Source: Xestospongia bergquistia (Eukaryota; Porifera; Demospongiae; Haplosclerida; Petrosiidae). From it: a DNA stretch of 64,000 nucleotides. Positions within the stretch are counted from its first letter, which is position 1, and the number at the start of each line of letters is the position of its first letter. The notes beneath the pieces were generated by a model that worked only from the letters and a program-made list of their open reading frames with translations, was not told where the DNA came from and ran no database searches. This document shows positions 25,141-38,606 of this stretch, piece after piece. Where the stretch lies: positions 1,178,001 through 1,242,000 of the forward strand of contig OZ014423.1 in the NCBI GenBank assembly GCA_963965975.1, in the 5' to 3' direction. Made by a program: the position numbers and the translations under genes.

Positions 25141-25895
25141 AGTGCATATTAATTATTCATCATTTTGAGTTGATTTCAGTGAAGAAAACAATTTTCTAGT
25201 GACTGTTTTTCAGGAAAAGAAGACATTAAACCTGATTTGCTGGTAGCAAATGAAACTGATTCACTGGAAGCTGGTTGTTCTGAAGAAATGGTTAATGATT
25301 AGTACATGTAAGTATAAGCGTAAGTGCCTATTAAGTACCTATAAATATTTTGAGAGGTTTATATCTGTTGATTTGAGTGATGTACATGGCATGTAGCTAC
25401 AGGCTGAGGTTTCAACCTCATTAACAATGGATAATGTGTTTGTTTATTGACTGATATAGAATAAATGGTTTGCTTGCTAATAACAGAACCCAACTTCCAA
25501 AGAAATGCACATCATATGTGCACACTATAACTTCTGCATGATGCAATTAAAGAAGACCACTAATATATAACAGCATTGTATATGGAGACTCATTAGGGTC
25601 ATGCATAGAAAATAAAGTATATATACAGTGTTATAGCAAAGCAGCAAAAAACATACAGCATTGTAGCAGAGTAGCAAATAAAGTATATAGCAGAGCAGAA
25701 AATAAGTATAGCATTGTAACAAAGCAGCAAATAAAAAATAGCATTATAGCAAACATGCAGCAAAAAAATATATAGCAAATCAGCAGCAAAACTTATTATA
25801 GGTAAGCAGCTAATAATATAAATGTAAGTAACATTACTAAAAGTAACGTTACAATTGTAATAGCTGTGTGTGATGCATGCACACATGGTGATCTA
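25141..25895. other. Intergenic with AGCAAA-rich low-complexity tract
   Basis: No gene is seen. At about 25615-25800 there is an imperfect minisatellite built from TATAGCA/CAGCAAA words (unit roughly 40 bp, diverged). The same tract recurs at about 50610-50790 downstream of gene C, showing that both belong to a duplicated block. Confidence 0.7.
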
Positions 25896-28800
25896 TTACA
25901 GACTAATTAACACATCTCTCATCTTCATTTTTTCATGTTGAGAGTAGTCTTTAGATGGAAAATAAAATGTTTTATTCGCTAAACAATATTTGATATATGC
26001 TCTCCAACATTTCTTGTCAAATCCCATCTCTTCTTCTGTCTTTAGCAACTTTAGTGGATCACCTACAGCAACTACAAGAGCTCTAGATCGACAAACAGCT
26101 GTATTGAAAACGTGAGGGTTACAAAGACTTTTAGTTTCATCATGAGGCTTTCCATTTTCATCTAATGACTCGTAAGTACTCAAAAACACTGCTTGATATT
26201 CAGATCCTAGATAATAATGCAATTAAAAGAATTTTTAATTTAATTTAATAACCTTGAATAACATAGGAAGGAACATATACAGCACATTGTCTATCCCAAT
26301 CACTCATAGAAAAATCTCTGATTTTATTTAGCTAAAATTAATAGCAGAGTAAAGATAATTTAGAATGTAATGTAGACTTGGTCTTACCTGATTTCGACTG
26401 GCAGAAACTACACATACACTACCTTCCATAGGAATATGTATGTCTTTCCAATCTTTAGGCCACTTTGTAAAATAGTATTTTAGTTGATAGACCACTGCTT
26501 CTGCATCCTTCACAGAGAGGCCAGTATCACTATTTTGTTTTGGTGTTATGTCAGCTTTCTTGGCAAGTGTAGAGCAATCAGAACAGTAAAAAACACAGGG
26601 AAAATGAGCTTTTGGGTGTGGGACTACTTTTTTAGGTGATACAATAACACCTTTGTCATAATAAAGCAAATCAAAGAGAAGCTTTGTAATATCAGGATGG
26701 CATCGATAATTTCTGTAAAGCTCTGCTTTAAAGTGCACCAATGGACCTTTAATTTCTCCATATGTTTTCCAAAGACGCTCCAATAGAGATATATTCAGTC
26801 CACCTTTTCTGGCATCAGTTGCTTGTACAAGATCAGAAGGTCCAACCTATCAATGTAAGAATTTAAATTCTCAAAAAATACACTATTTAGATCTATACCT
26901 GTTGAATATCTCCAGCCATAATTATCTTCGTATCTTTATTTGCTAGGCAAAGTGGAGCGATTGCTTCTGGTTCACGAACTTGTGCTGCTTCATCCAGAAT
27001 GATGTGAGTGAAGTAGAATTTTTCTTTAAATCGATCGACAAGCTTTAGTGAAGTCATGTAAGTTGAAACAAAAAGCACACATTTTGTTTGAATTAAAGTG
27101 TCATTGATTTCAAAGTTGACAAATTCCATGAAATGGATATTAGAGCTTGAGATTCTATTACCATACATTTTTTTTTCTTTTGATTTTCTCATTATTCTTA
27201 CGATTTGAATGTTGTCGTTGTTTTCAAATGCAGGTATTATGTACTTTTCCATATAGTCATTGGCATAATTTGAATGATGGCTGCAAATAAGGATTCTTGT
27301 CACCTTTTCAGAGGACAAACCATATTGAACAAGTTCGTATGCTGCTCTAGCTAGTAGTGTAGTTTTTCCAGTACCAAATGAACCAGATATAATGATAGGA
27401 AAATCAGCAGGATATACTAACATGTGCTGTAGTAATGCAATTTTGTCATCACCATCAATTGATAATTTATTTGGTGTGCATTCCCTAGAGATATTACATG
27501 TAAATTTGGAGTCTTTCTGGAGTAACACTTGTACTGCTTCTGGAGTGGGCAAAATCTTTCGAATCATAAAGTCAGGAATTTGTGCAACAGCATCAGTTAG
27601 AGAAGTGTAGTAGCCTATCTTTGCATCAAAAATAAATTTGATGTTTGTAAATACAATTCCCTCTCCATTCAGACTGTTCTTGTAAGGATACTTCATCAAT
27701 TTCTCCTTGTCTGATGTTGACAATTGTAAGTAGAGTACAGGTTTTGTGTTTCTAAAATTTTGAGAGGCTATCTTCACTTTACATATGTTACTATCATTGA
27801 TAGCATAATGAAGATGAACATATTCACTTTCTTGTAGTGCAAGTTGAAATTTATGATCATCAATGTGAATATATGCAACAAAATCTAAATCTGACTTTGG
27901 TTGAAACCATTTAGGAATCAAATGCAAGACTGTCAGATCATATATACCATTGCACCTGTATAATACAAAAAGCTGAAATTGTAATATGAACTCAAATTAG
28001 GATATTACTTTGATGCTAGTATAACATTTTTGTGTGTTCTCTCTGCATCAAGAGCCTTTCTAAAGGTGTCTTTATAATTACCAATGGTAAGCCCTGCATA
28101 GAATTACCAATTCAGTTATGTACTGAGATTTAAAGCTTACCAATGAAACCTTTTTGTTTTATTTCTTCATGCAAATATCCTGTATCGACCATTGATGTTG
28201 GAATAGATAAAGAGGGTGGTGTGAGCTTAGTAGATGATAATGCACTGGAGTCTTGAAGAGGCAACGATAAAACATGTGAATTTAATTTTTTAATACTTTC
28301 TATTTTTATTCTCAGTGTTTCTTTTAGTTTTTGGAGTTGTTGTTGTGAATTGGGAGCAGACATTAACTGAATTGTGTTTTTCTCCAGACAAAGTTTTATA
28401 TATTCCTTCCAACACCTCTCATCATAACCCATTGCTTCTTCTGTGTTCAATAGTCTATTGGGATTTCCCACTGCAATGACAAGCTGTTTAGAATGACTGA
28501 TAACAGTGTTAAAGATTATAGGATCCACAAGTGTTTTTGTAGGGTTTGTACTCTTTCCATTGTCATCTAAGGGTTCATATGTGCTAACCAGAACTACATC
28601 AAACTCATGACCTTAATTAAATGAAATATAGCATCAATGAAACAGGAAGTGTATTCTATTACCTTGAATGGCATATGATGGCAGTAAAGTTACTTTATTA
28701 AAATTCGAGTCCTTCAATTTTTCTCTAATATAATTCAGCTACAGTATATACAATATTGAATCAAATAGAATTACAAATTTGTGATTTACCTGAGCTATAA

Positions 28801-31800
28801 ATGAAGACACAATACAAACATCTTTTAGACTTGAAGTTTCAGTACATCCACCACTGCCAAAATGTTCTTTTAATTTGCTTACCACAGCATTTGCTTCAAT
28901 CTCCATAAAAAGTTTCATGTCAGTAGGAGAATCATTAGACACATTAGAACAGTAGAAAAAACATGGGTAGCTGCCTGCTCCAGCTTGCTCTTTAATGTCA
29001 GACTGAATTTCATATTTGTAGAGAACATTAGAGAGAAGGCATGTGACTGATGGGTGACAACGATAACTGATTTCTAATTGAATGAAATGAGAGTTAGCTC
29101 CAATTTCTTCATATCTTTTTTCAAGACGCTCCAAAAGGGAGACTTTTAACCCATTTTCTCTTGCCATTTTACCAATAACAGCCACTGAAGGACCAACCTA
29201 ATAACATATGCATTAAATAAACAACAAAAGCTCCTTTATGTTATCTTACCTGTTTGCTATCACCAGCTATGACAACTTTAGTGCTGGAAACACCTAGACA
29301 CAAAGCACAGATAGCCTCCGGTTCTCGAACCTGTGCTACTTCATCAAGGAGAATGTGTGAAAAAGGAACCTTATATGACTCAAGGAGTTGTAGTGAAGTA
29401 GTGTAAGTTGTAACAATGACTAAAACATGTTCGTTGATATGACGTCCATGTTGAACATCTTCACAAAATCCTGTAACACTTTTAGAGATAACATTTGAAA
29501 TTGACCCAAAACTGTCCTTTTGCATTAACTTGATTATCTTGACTCCCTGTTTTCCTTTAAAAGCTGGACCAAGATAGTTGGAGACATAAGTCTCTACTGT
29601 ATTGTAATGATGTGCACATATTAATATACGAGTAGGATCTTGCTGGCAGAGCCCATCTTTCACAAATTCATATGCTGCTCGAGCTAAAACTCTTGTCTTA
29701 CCAGAGCCAAATGGACCAGATACTATGACTGGTATATTAGGAGGACTTTGAAGAATAGACTCCAATGCTTTAAGCTGACTATAATCATCAATGGACAGTA
29801 TCTCCAATTGATCATCACATTTAGAATTAACTCTGTGTGTGCCTGTTGGCAAGGGTTGTGTAGTGTCTCCTTGCTTCGGGAAGATTTTTTTTATCATTGC
29901 CTCGGGAACTTTTACTATTGCTTTATGTAAAGTGTCAAAATAAGAGTGCTTGACTTCAAATTGTACAGACACTTGATAGGATTCTCTTTCTGTTATACCA
30001 AATTTTCTCTTGAGATACTCAATAGATGAGGAAGGTATAATTATCATAAATTCACCATTAACATTTCCAAGATTATCTGGAAAAATTTGTGCTGGACAAT
30101 TGTCTTCATTTTTTCCTTTGTCAAAAATGAATATTCCCTCACTAGCTTGTGTTGCATGCTGCATTTGATCTAGAGACATCCCATAAATGTAACCAACATT
30201 TTGTTCCTGTCCTTCTATTATTTCAGATCCTTTTAGGAATAACTGATACTCACCATCACACCTATTGAAGATAAATAAACACAGTTTCACAAAGAAAAAT
30301 ATATGATAACAACTCATATAAACATAATTAAGAATTAAGAACTAGTTTTTGCCTCACATAATACAAAGAAGTGCATCAATAAGTTCTTGACTTCTTTGTA
30401 TTGTTTGTATGTGTTAGTATATTTTTGTCATATATATCAATGCTTTGTTAATTGCATCACTATCTTAAAATTGCAGTGAATACAGAAAGGTAATAACAGT
30501 TGTTATATGCAAAAATTAACAAACCATAAATACAGGACTTATAGAAACTTAATATTCTTTGTAAGGGTAATAGAACAAAATGACTAATGGGGTAGCCATA
30601 TTGGCTTATTATATAATTTATATATAAATGTGACTGATTTAAGTAATTTAGGCTCATTCATTGTAATCATATGCATTACAGCTTTTGTAAAGTAACTTAC
30701 TTCTCCGAGAGAAGAGTCATATGTTCTGATTCTTCAAAACATAGTAAGTTAAACATTTTGTCTTTGTAGTTATGAGCTGTCAATTCCCCTTTAACGTTTG
30801 TTTCTTGCAAATCTGCATATTGTAATCTTGTTTTGAATTTGAATTTCCATTCTTCATTACTACATTCATATTCTATATAACATAATGTGAAATTGTTTTA
30901 TCAATAAAATTGAAGCACATGTATATATAAGTGACCTGAATTGATTTTAAATTGAGTGGATAAACCCATGGCTTCATGATCATGGTCAAGAGATGGTTTT
31001 GCATGAGGATGTGAAATGCTAACATCACTTTGAGAAGGATTAGTATGATTAGTTGACTGAGGTACAGCCTCTGTAACAAAATGTACTAAAGCTTATGATC
31101 AAACACTGAAAAATTACCATTTGATAAAGCTTTCTTGACAGTTCCAAATTTTGGCTTTTTATTTCTTTTTTCTATAAATGGGCTATGTGATATTTTACAT
31201 AATCAGTCATGAATTACCTTCTTTTGATTCTCTCCTCAAATGACTTTCATTTTCAGATTCACGTAAAGTATCAACACCAGAATCAATGTCAGCAATTCTA
31301 TGAACTAGATGCAAATTTAAATGTAATGAAACTAAAGTAGATTAGTGTAGTTACCTTCATCAACATACTGTTCAAGAATGCCACCATTACTAAAATTCTT
31401 TAAAGAAACTCCAATAACTTTCTCCTCTCCCAGAGAAGACAATAGCAATGAGCCCATCCTTTTAGCATCAAACTGAACACACACTGGGACCAAATATTCA
31501 AGTTTGTCTTCAACTATTTTAATTTCTTTTAAAAGAAGGGCATAATTTTCTATGCTTAATGCAGTGGCAACTCTGTGCTGAATATGCAAGAGCTCATCTG
31601 TTGATAAAGCCTGTAAGCTATTTGGTTGCATTCTTAACTCCAATAAATCAGAATAATAGCAGTCAACATTATAGAAAGGCTGTACAAGTGGTGGTACCTC
31701 GACTACTTTGAGTGCCTCCAAGAAACTTACATAACTTTGAAGTTTTGCTTTGCTATCAAATTCAATGAAAAACCTCTCAAGGAGCTTATAATTAAAGAAT

Positions 31801-32086
31801 GACCAGAACTGGTTTAGAAACAGAAAAAGATCAGCTAATGTAGAAATAGCATCAATTTGAGTAATTGCTTTGTGTAACAGAGGTTTGTCTTCAGGTTTTG
31901 TCAATCGCTGACAATTTAAATGAAAAAGAAACTCTTTTATTTTTTGTAATTCTATTTCATTTTCCTTGATGCTCCTATAAAGCTCAACAATGAGAGAGGC
32001 AAACATTGTAAAAGCATCAGTGAGCTTTGTGCTGAGAGATGTACTAACAACACACTCCAAGTCTTCTTTAACAACAACCTAAATAT

Positions 32087-32147
<61 letters not shown>

Positions 32148-35100
32148 TGAGAGAGAGAATGAATGAGAGAGAGAGAGAAGAAAGAGAAAAGGTAGAACAA
32201 CTTACTTTTTTTGGAACATTTTGTACTTTGTCAAACTGTACTGTTTTGATGTATAAACCTTTATAGTTGAACATTGAAAGTGACTCCAGAACTCTGTCAG
32301 ATAATGGAAAAATTTTCTGTAGTAAACAAAGTGGAGCAGCAAGTACAAACTCAATGCACCCCTTGTGGTAGGAGCAAAATTCAAATGCATCAATAGCTAT
32401 TCCAAAACTATTTATAACATGTTTTCTCAGAAGAAGAAGAACTTCAGCTTTGGGAGTGGCTTCTAGATCAAGAACATCAAGTTTGAGAATGAAATGACCT
32501 GATCCCTGAGGATCATCACTGGCATTAAAAGAATCAGATGGAATTTCAAAGAGAGACCTTTGTAAGAATGGTGTCAGTATCTTGTCAATGTACTCTTGAT
32601 ACTCAACCTCACAGACTTTAAACTGCTTAGTAATAGAGCCAAGAAGGTAATGATTGAACCAAGTTATGTAGTTTTCATTTAGCAGAAACATCATCACAGC
32701 TGATACTTCAGAAACATTACTAATAAAATCAGAATAGAGTTTTGCACGTTTTTCTTCAGACATATAAAAAAACTTTTGCATGGTTAAAAGGAAAATCTTA
32801 AGCATATTAACATCAAAATCATGCAACTCCTTTAGAGAAGAATAAACACTTATAGTAAGTGATGAAAATGATTCACTGATGTCCCAAGCATCTTGTGTCA
32901 ATCGTGAGAGGAGCTTGATCTTTTCTTGACGTCTCATTTCCTTGATATTGAGCAGAGGGAAATGTGCATGTTCCCATGGATTAGGACAACCATTTTCAAG
33001 AAAACTGTTTAAAGAACATCGTCCACATCCACAGAGAAACATCATGTCTTCATCATTTACATTTTCACTGTAGTCAGAATCTGTTTCTTCATCATTTTTT
33101 CTCACTTCTATACAATCTATAAGAACATAAAAGTTGTCACATTAGTCACACAAAAGTCTTTGTTACACAATATCTATGTTAAAATTGACAATTAGTGCAA
33201 GTACATAGTAAGTATACTTTAGACATATTACTAATCTCTAGACCCTAATACTAAGAACCTAACACTATTAACTTCAATTAAAGAATTTCATTTCTCTGCT
33301 GGTTAATTACTTAATTACTGACACTTAAAACTGTATGTAATAAAGCCAAGAAATATGGTATGCAGTTAGCAACAGTATTTATTTAGTAAAGATACTGCTC
33401 ATACTCATATAATTTAGTTTTCGTAGTAAACGTACTCAGCAAACACGTGTTTTTTGTGTGGCGCATAGTGAGTAAGCGCATGCGCAATTAGGTATAATTA
33501 TAATGCGAATATTAGCCAATTAGTACATGCGTTATAGTTAAACATATTCACACCTCGACCTACAAGATCCTATACCGTAAACTCTAATTGTGCACGCCTA
33601 TATATCTATGCGTTTTGCTTATATAGATGTTACTAACAGTGCGCCATAGCTATAAACTATGGCAACAACAATGACTAAATCCTAAACACTAAACTCACCC
33701 TAAACCTAAATTGCACATACATAGTGCTCTCTGCTTAAGATTGCTACTAACGGCACTTCATAAAAGTAACTTATTTATAAATCCGAGATGATATGCACAT
33801 GCATCTTACACAAGAAGTATTTTGGAGTTCAGTTACCATTGCTGTGTTTGCTTTACACAAATGAGCTAACAAATCACTGATTTTTGACTAAATTAATTAG
33901 TTGTGAAGTATACTTTAAGCATACTATATATATATTAATTGCGTGTACTAATTTTAGCTAATTTAACAAGTACTGCTAAAATTTGAAGGCCTCTAAGATT
34001 TTACTTTAGAAAAAATTAACTTAAATGGCATTACTCAGGAAAATTGCTTAAAATAACTGGAAAGTTTTAAATTGTTAAATTTAGAAGACGCAGTAATAGT
34101 AGACGGTACGTTACTATCCACTGTGAAATTAACTGTGTACATCAGAAACAAGCGAGTAATTGATAGAGATAATACGTCAACTGATGTAAACAGTAAATAA
34201 AGCCATTATCCTCACAAACTGCAGTTATTAATCAGCATTAGCAAAACACCATGATATCGTGTAGTATCTATATCTATTTTAGACGTCGAAATGCATGTGG
34301 TGCGCCATAGCAGCGCACCTATGTATATATATATATACCACGAATTTTTTCAGCTACTGCAATATTGGGCACAATTGAGTCCTAGGGTGTCTTTTCGCTG
34401 TACTCCACGAGCTTGTTAAGATACTATATATACGACCATAGGGAGGACACGTCTTTCTAATTATAAAACCTATATTAATATAGTCTAGATTTTGAGACCT
34501 AGCACTATTGATCCTGGACAACGTCAACATTTTACAGTGAAGACCTGTGTAGATAGGACATAGGCTGCAAGTTAATTATCCAACATATTGAAGCAGCACT
34601 AGCCTATCTAGAATTGTTACAAAAGCATTCATAAGCTCTTGTGTAAGGCTAGACATTACCATTCGTGTAATTAATTTCTTGAAGTGCTTTTCCCACACAA
34701 ATTGCTACTGTCGAAAATTACCTGTTATAACTCTGCTTTAATTTGCATGCAAACACCAATACCTTTTTCCAATTGTAGATACTGCAAGCCCTCTTCAATG
34801 AGATCTATTCTTTCAGATTGATCAAGTGCTTCAAAAAGCTTGAGAAAAGTAGCTTTGTTTCCATATGCCGTGAGCCATCCTTCTATAAAGTGCACCCTCT
34901 TTGCAGCCTCATCATTTTTTGGATCAAAATCAATCTTTTTCATGACATCTCCAGAAATTCCCAAAAATGCTCGAGCAATTCTCCATTCTGTTAGGTTTTT
35001 AGCTATTCTCACTGCAATGGACTGGGTACAATTCTGCTTTAAATCATCCAAGGTGATAGAATATTTATGCAAACGGTCTTCATGCTTTTTACAAAAATCT

Positions 35101-35201
35101 ACAAACAGAACTGTATATTAATTTTGATAAAACTTGCATATTCACTGCAAGAGATAACTTAATTAAGGTTACATACCTTCTGAAATGTCTTTGGAGGCCA
35201 T
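25896..35201 (-). CDS. Helicase B: Death domain + two CGCG-type modules + two tandem SF1 helicase cores, about 2,100 aa
   Basis: Exon 1 (MASKDISE, 35201-35177) joins a death-domain exon (ends near 34763: NLTEWRIARAFLGIS ... FIEGWLTAYGNKATFLKLF ... DLIEEGLQYL). After a 1.6-kb intron come FLCGCGRCSLNSFLENGCPN (32.2-33.1 kb) and the second module (31355-32082). Core 1 (28140-30261) has GPFGSGKT, LLDEVAQ, AGDSKQ, SYRCHP and NTVISHSKQLVIAVGNP. A linker exon GLTIGNYKDTFRKALDAERT follows. Core 2 (25896-27957) is diverged: GSFGTGKTTLLARAAYELV, ILDEAAQ, AGDIQQ, NYRCHP and NTAVCRSRALVVAVGDP. The stop is at 25896-25898. Exon phases and acceptors allow one continuous transcript. Two SF1 cores in one chain recalls animal HELZ2. 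Motif VI of core 1 has His where paralogues have Arg, so core 1 may be catalytically weak. Confidence 0.75.
32093..32185. repeat. (GA)n microsatellite in helicase B intron
   Basis: A nearly pure GA run lies just upstream, on the minus strand, of the exon that ends at 32082. On the minus strand it reads as a CT-rich polypyrimidine tract. It produces a false SLSLSLSL extension of the preceding exon. The matching intron of gene C carries (GA)n plus (TA)n. Confidence 0.9.
33120..34762 (-). other. Large second intron of helicase B
   Basis: This 1.6-kb AT-rich intron lies between the death-domain exon and the CGCG exon. It contains a perfect 7-bp stem with 7-nt loop at 34299-34319 (GGTGCGC-CATAGCA-GCGCACC) and several other GCGCCATAG words. 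The counterpart in gene C (about 55250-56770) aligns along most of its length. No exon was recognised inside. Confidence 0.6.
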
Positions 35202-35805
35202 TTTTACCTAGCTAGTTGTAGATCCTGTACCTTATAAAAGTAATTGCAGCATAACTTTTATAATCTACCATGCTTGTCTGTTTATGCATTATTCATACTC
35301 AATTGGAACATACAAAAGTGCAACAGGATATTTATAAGGTATTGTAATACACACAGTACCTTGTAACATGGTTATGCAAATAAAGATATTTCAAATTCAT
35401 TGAACCTTGAAGTTTTAATTATGCACCCAAGAAGGAAAGTATAACAGTATTCATGAACGATATTACTGTAATTATAATTTCAAATATGATAGGATAAATT
35501 CATGACTCCTTTAAAGTTATGGCTATTTCTGTACAATGTATATTAGTTTATAACTTTCAAAATATATGCTGATATACAAATTAGCAAAAAGCATTATAAT
35601 CAGATCTAGTGCGTAAAATAAATAGAGTTAATTGTTGTTCTAATTAATTCAAAAAGGCACCACAAAAATTTATAACTGTAACTATGTGGGTGATGTTCTT
35701 TATAAACTGGAAAATTTGTATATTATGATCATAAAAGTAATAAAAAACAAACTATACTAGTAACAGCAAATATGGAAAACTATGACCATATTCATGCAAG
35801 TGAAG
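35202..35805. other. Upstream region of helicase B
   Basis: AT-rich sequence with no recognisable gene. It presumably holds the helicase B promoter. The 0.8-kb tandem repeats begin at its right end. Confidence 0.4.
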
Positions 35806-38045
35806 TAAGAATTGAATTCATGGCCCTTGTACAATAACACTGAATATGTGTATCTCTCAAGAAACAACATATAAATACAAACTATAACAACATTCATGAC
35901 CACTCCATACAATAAACACAATTGAACATAATTCATAAGTTTTCTTAAAATAACATCTGTACAACCACCCACATTTAACATCCTATGGTGTCACTCCATA
36001 CGACCCACCTGTTCACCATTCTTTGTATTGTTGGAGACAATAGAAAAAAAGAAAGAAAGGGGTTGATTGCTTGCATTGTAACTCTTCAAACAATGACAAG
36101 AGGGTATAAATTTTCTATACACCTAGTAAATTGACTTATGAAGATGTTATTGACTGCATCCTAACATGCTCTTTCATTCTTCTCTCTTGTGTCCATGTGC
36201 ACATACCAATGCAAACCGATATACAATCATATACTTACTCAATTATTTGCACATTAGGAATGAAAGTCTGACAGTGAAGAAGCATTTAAATCTGATTTTA
36301 ACTCTTTAAATTAATCACAGTGACTATCATATGGCATAGGGATTTATACTCTGATATAGAATTAATACATTTAGTTTTTAATATTTAAGGTCTAGGGTAT
36401 AGTATTAATTTCTCATTGAATTCAAAGTATACACTTCATGATTTGTTACAATAACCACTTTCTACTTGAAAAGTTTAGATTGATTGTTGTGGTGGAATAT
36501 CCAATAAGTGTCCATTATTTAATCTAGAAATACCTCTTCTGGACACACACACACACACACACACACATACACATGCAATTACAAAGCATGACAAACAACA
36601 CTCCTAATATGGTAAGAGTTAATTCATGGCCCTTGTACAATAACACTGAATATGTGTATCTCTCAAGAAACAACATATAAATACAAACTATAACAACATT
36701 CATGACCACTCCATACAATAAACACAATTGAACATAATTCATAAGTTTTCTTAAAATAACATCTGTACAACCACCCACATTTAACATCCTATGGTGTCAC
36801 TCCATACGACCCACCTGTTCACCATTCTTTGTATTGTTGGAGACAATAGAAAAAAAGAAAGAAAGGGGTTGATTGCTTGCATTGTAACTCTTCAAACAAT
36901 GACAAGAGGGTATAAATTTTCTATACACCTAGTAAATTGACTTATGAAGATGTTATTGACTGCATCCTAACATGCTCTTTCATTCTTCTCTCTTGTGTCC
37001 ATGTGCACATACCAATGCAAACCGATATACAATCATATACTTACTCAATTATTTGCACATTAGGAATGAAAGTCTGACAGTGAAGAAGCATTTAACTCTG
37101 ATTTTAACTCTTTAAATTAATCACAGTGACTATCATATGGCATAGGGATTTATACTCTGATATAGAATTAATACATTTAGTTTTTAATATTTAAGGTCTA
37201 GGGTATAGTATTAATTTCTCATTGAATTCAAAGTATACACTTCATGATTTGTTACAATAACCACTTTCTACTTGAAAAGTTTAGATTGATTGTTGTGGTA
37301 GAATATCCAATAAGTGTCCATTATTTAATCTAGAAATACCTCTTCTGGACACGGACACACACACACACACACACACATACACATGCAATTACAAAGCATG
37401 ACAAACAACACTCCTAATATGGTAAGAGTTAATTCATGGCCCTTGTACAATAACACTGAATATGTGTATCTCTCAAGAAACAACATATAAATACAAACTA
37501 TAACAACATTCATGACCACTCCATACAATAAACACAATTAAACATAATTCATAATTTTTTTAAAAATAACTAACACAGACTCATATCTGTACAACCACCC
37601 ACATTTAATATCCTATGGTGTCAGTCCATGCACAACACAACCCACCTGTTCAACATTTTTTGTAACTCTCACATTGTTGGAGACAATAGAAAAAGAAAGA
37701 AAGGGGTTGGTTGCTTGGTAAATCTTCAAACAATGATAAGAGGGTATAAATTTCTATACTCCTAGTAAATTGACTTATGAAGATGTTATTGACTGCTTTC
37801 TAACATGCTTTGATTTCTTCTCTCTCTCACTCTCTCTCTTGTGTCCATGTGCATATATACCTATGCAAACTGAACAATAACACTGAATATGTGTATCACC
37901 TAAGAAACAACATATAAATACAAACTATAACAACATTCATGACCACTCCATACAATTAACACAATTGAACATATTTCATAAGTTTTCTTAAAATAACTAA
38001 CACAGACTCATATCTGTACAACCACCCACATTTAACATCATATCC
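35806..38045. repeat. About 0.81-kb tandem repeat array (left part)
   Basis: The landmark CATGGCCCTTGTACAATAAC occurs at 35819, 36625 and 37435, giving periods of 806 and 810 bp. Units 1 and 2 are nearly identical over the full length. Each contains a (CA)n microsatellite near its end (36541-36566, 37350-37376). Unit 3 is internally shortened. Unit 4 begins near 37879 and is cut at 38045 by a transposon. Identical 70-87-codon ORFs recur once per unit and are not believable genes. Confidence 0.95.
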
Positions 38046-38606
38046 CACTACAAAAAAGATTAGTTAAAAAAATTTTTTAATAATTTTTGGGTTAAATCCA
38101 TTGAAACTGAGATGACCTTATTTAAATCATTTAATTTGTTGAAAATTACCTATTTTCAACCGTTTAATTTTAGTTCAAGATATTGGTTAACACAACATAA
38201 GGAGTTAGTTTAATTAACCATTATAGTTACAGTAATTGTAAACTCTACTTAAGTGAAAATTGTTAGTAAATTAATGGTGATAATCTATTAAGAATAGTAG
38301 ATACAATTGTAAGTAAATGTAGAAAATATTTAGCACTTACAAATTATACATGAATTAATAGACTTAAAATTAATAGAATTGGTTAAAATACTAATCTTTA
38401 TAATCATACCAACATAATCGCACATGTCCTATCAACAATTGAAAAAACAACAAAATACTAATCATAACAATGATGTCATACTTCAAGTACAAGCCCTATT
38501 AACAATTGAGAAAATAACAAACGCAAAACCTAACCATATTTGTTTAAATTGATAAGATTGAGTCTTTCAAGTTAAACAATTACAACAAACTCTTTTATGT
38601 CTGTAG

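Noticed and set aside
32086-32204. SLSLSLSL tail on the CGCG exon of helicase B.
   Set aside because: It is read-through into the (GA)n intron; a consensus donor after VPKK gives the same exon end as in paralogues A and C.
35757-37540. Three near-identical small proteins (MLYGVV.., IYMLFLERYTYS..).
   Set aside because: They recur only because the 0.8-kb DNA repeat recurs; no homology, splice signals or promoter support coding.
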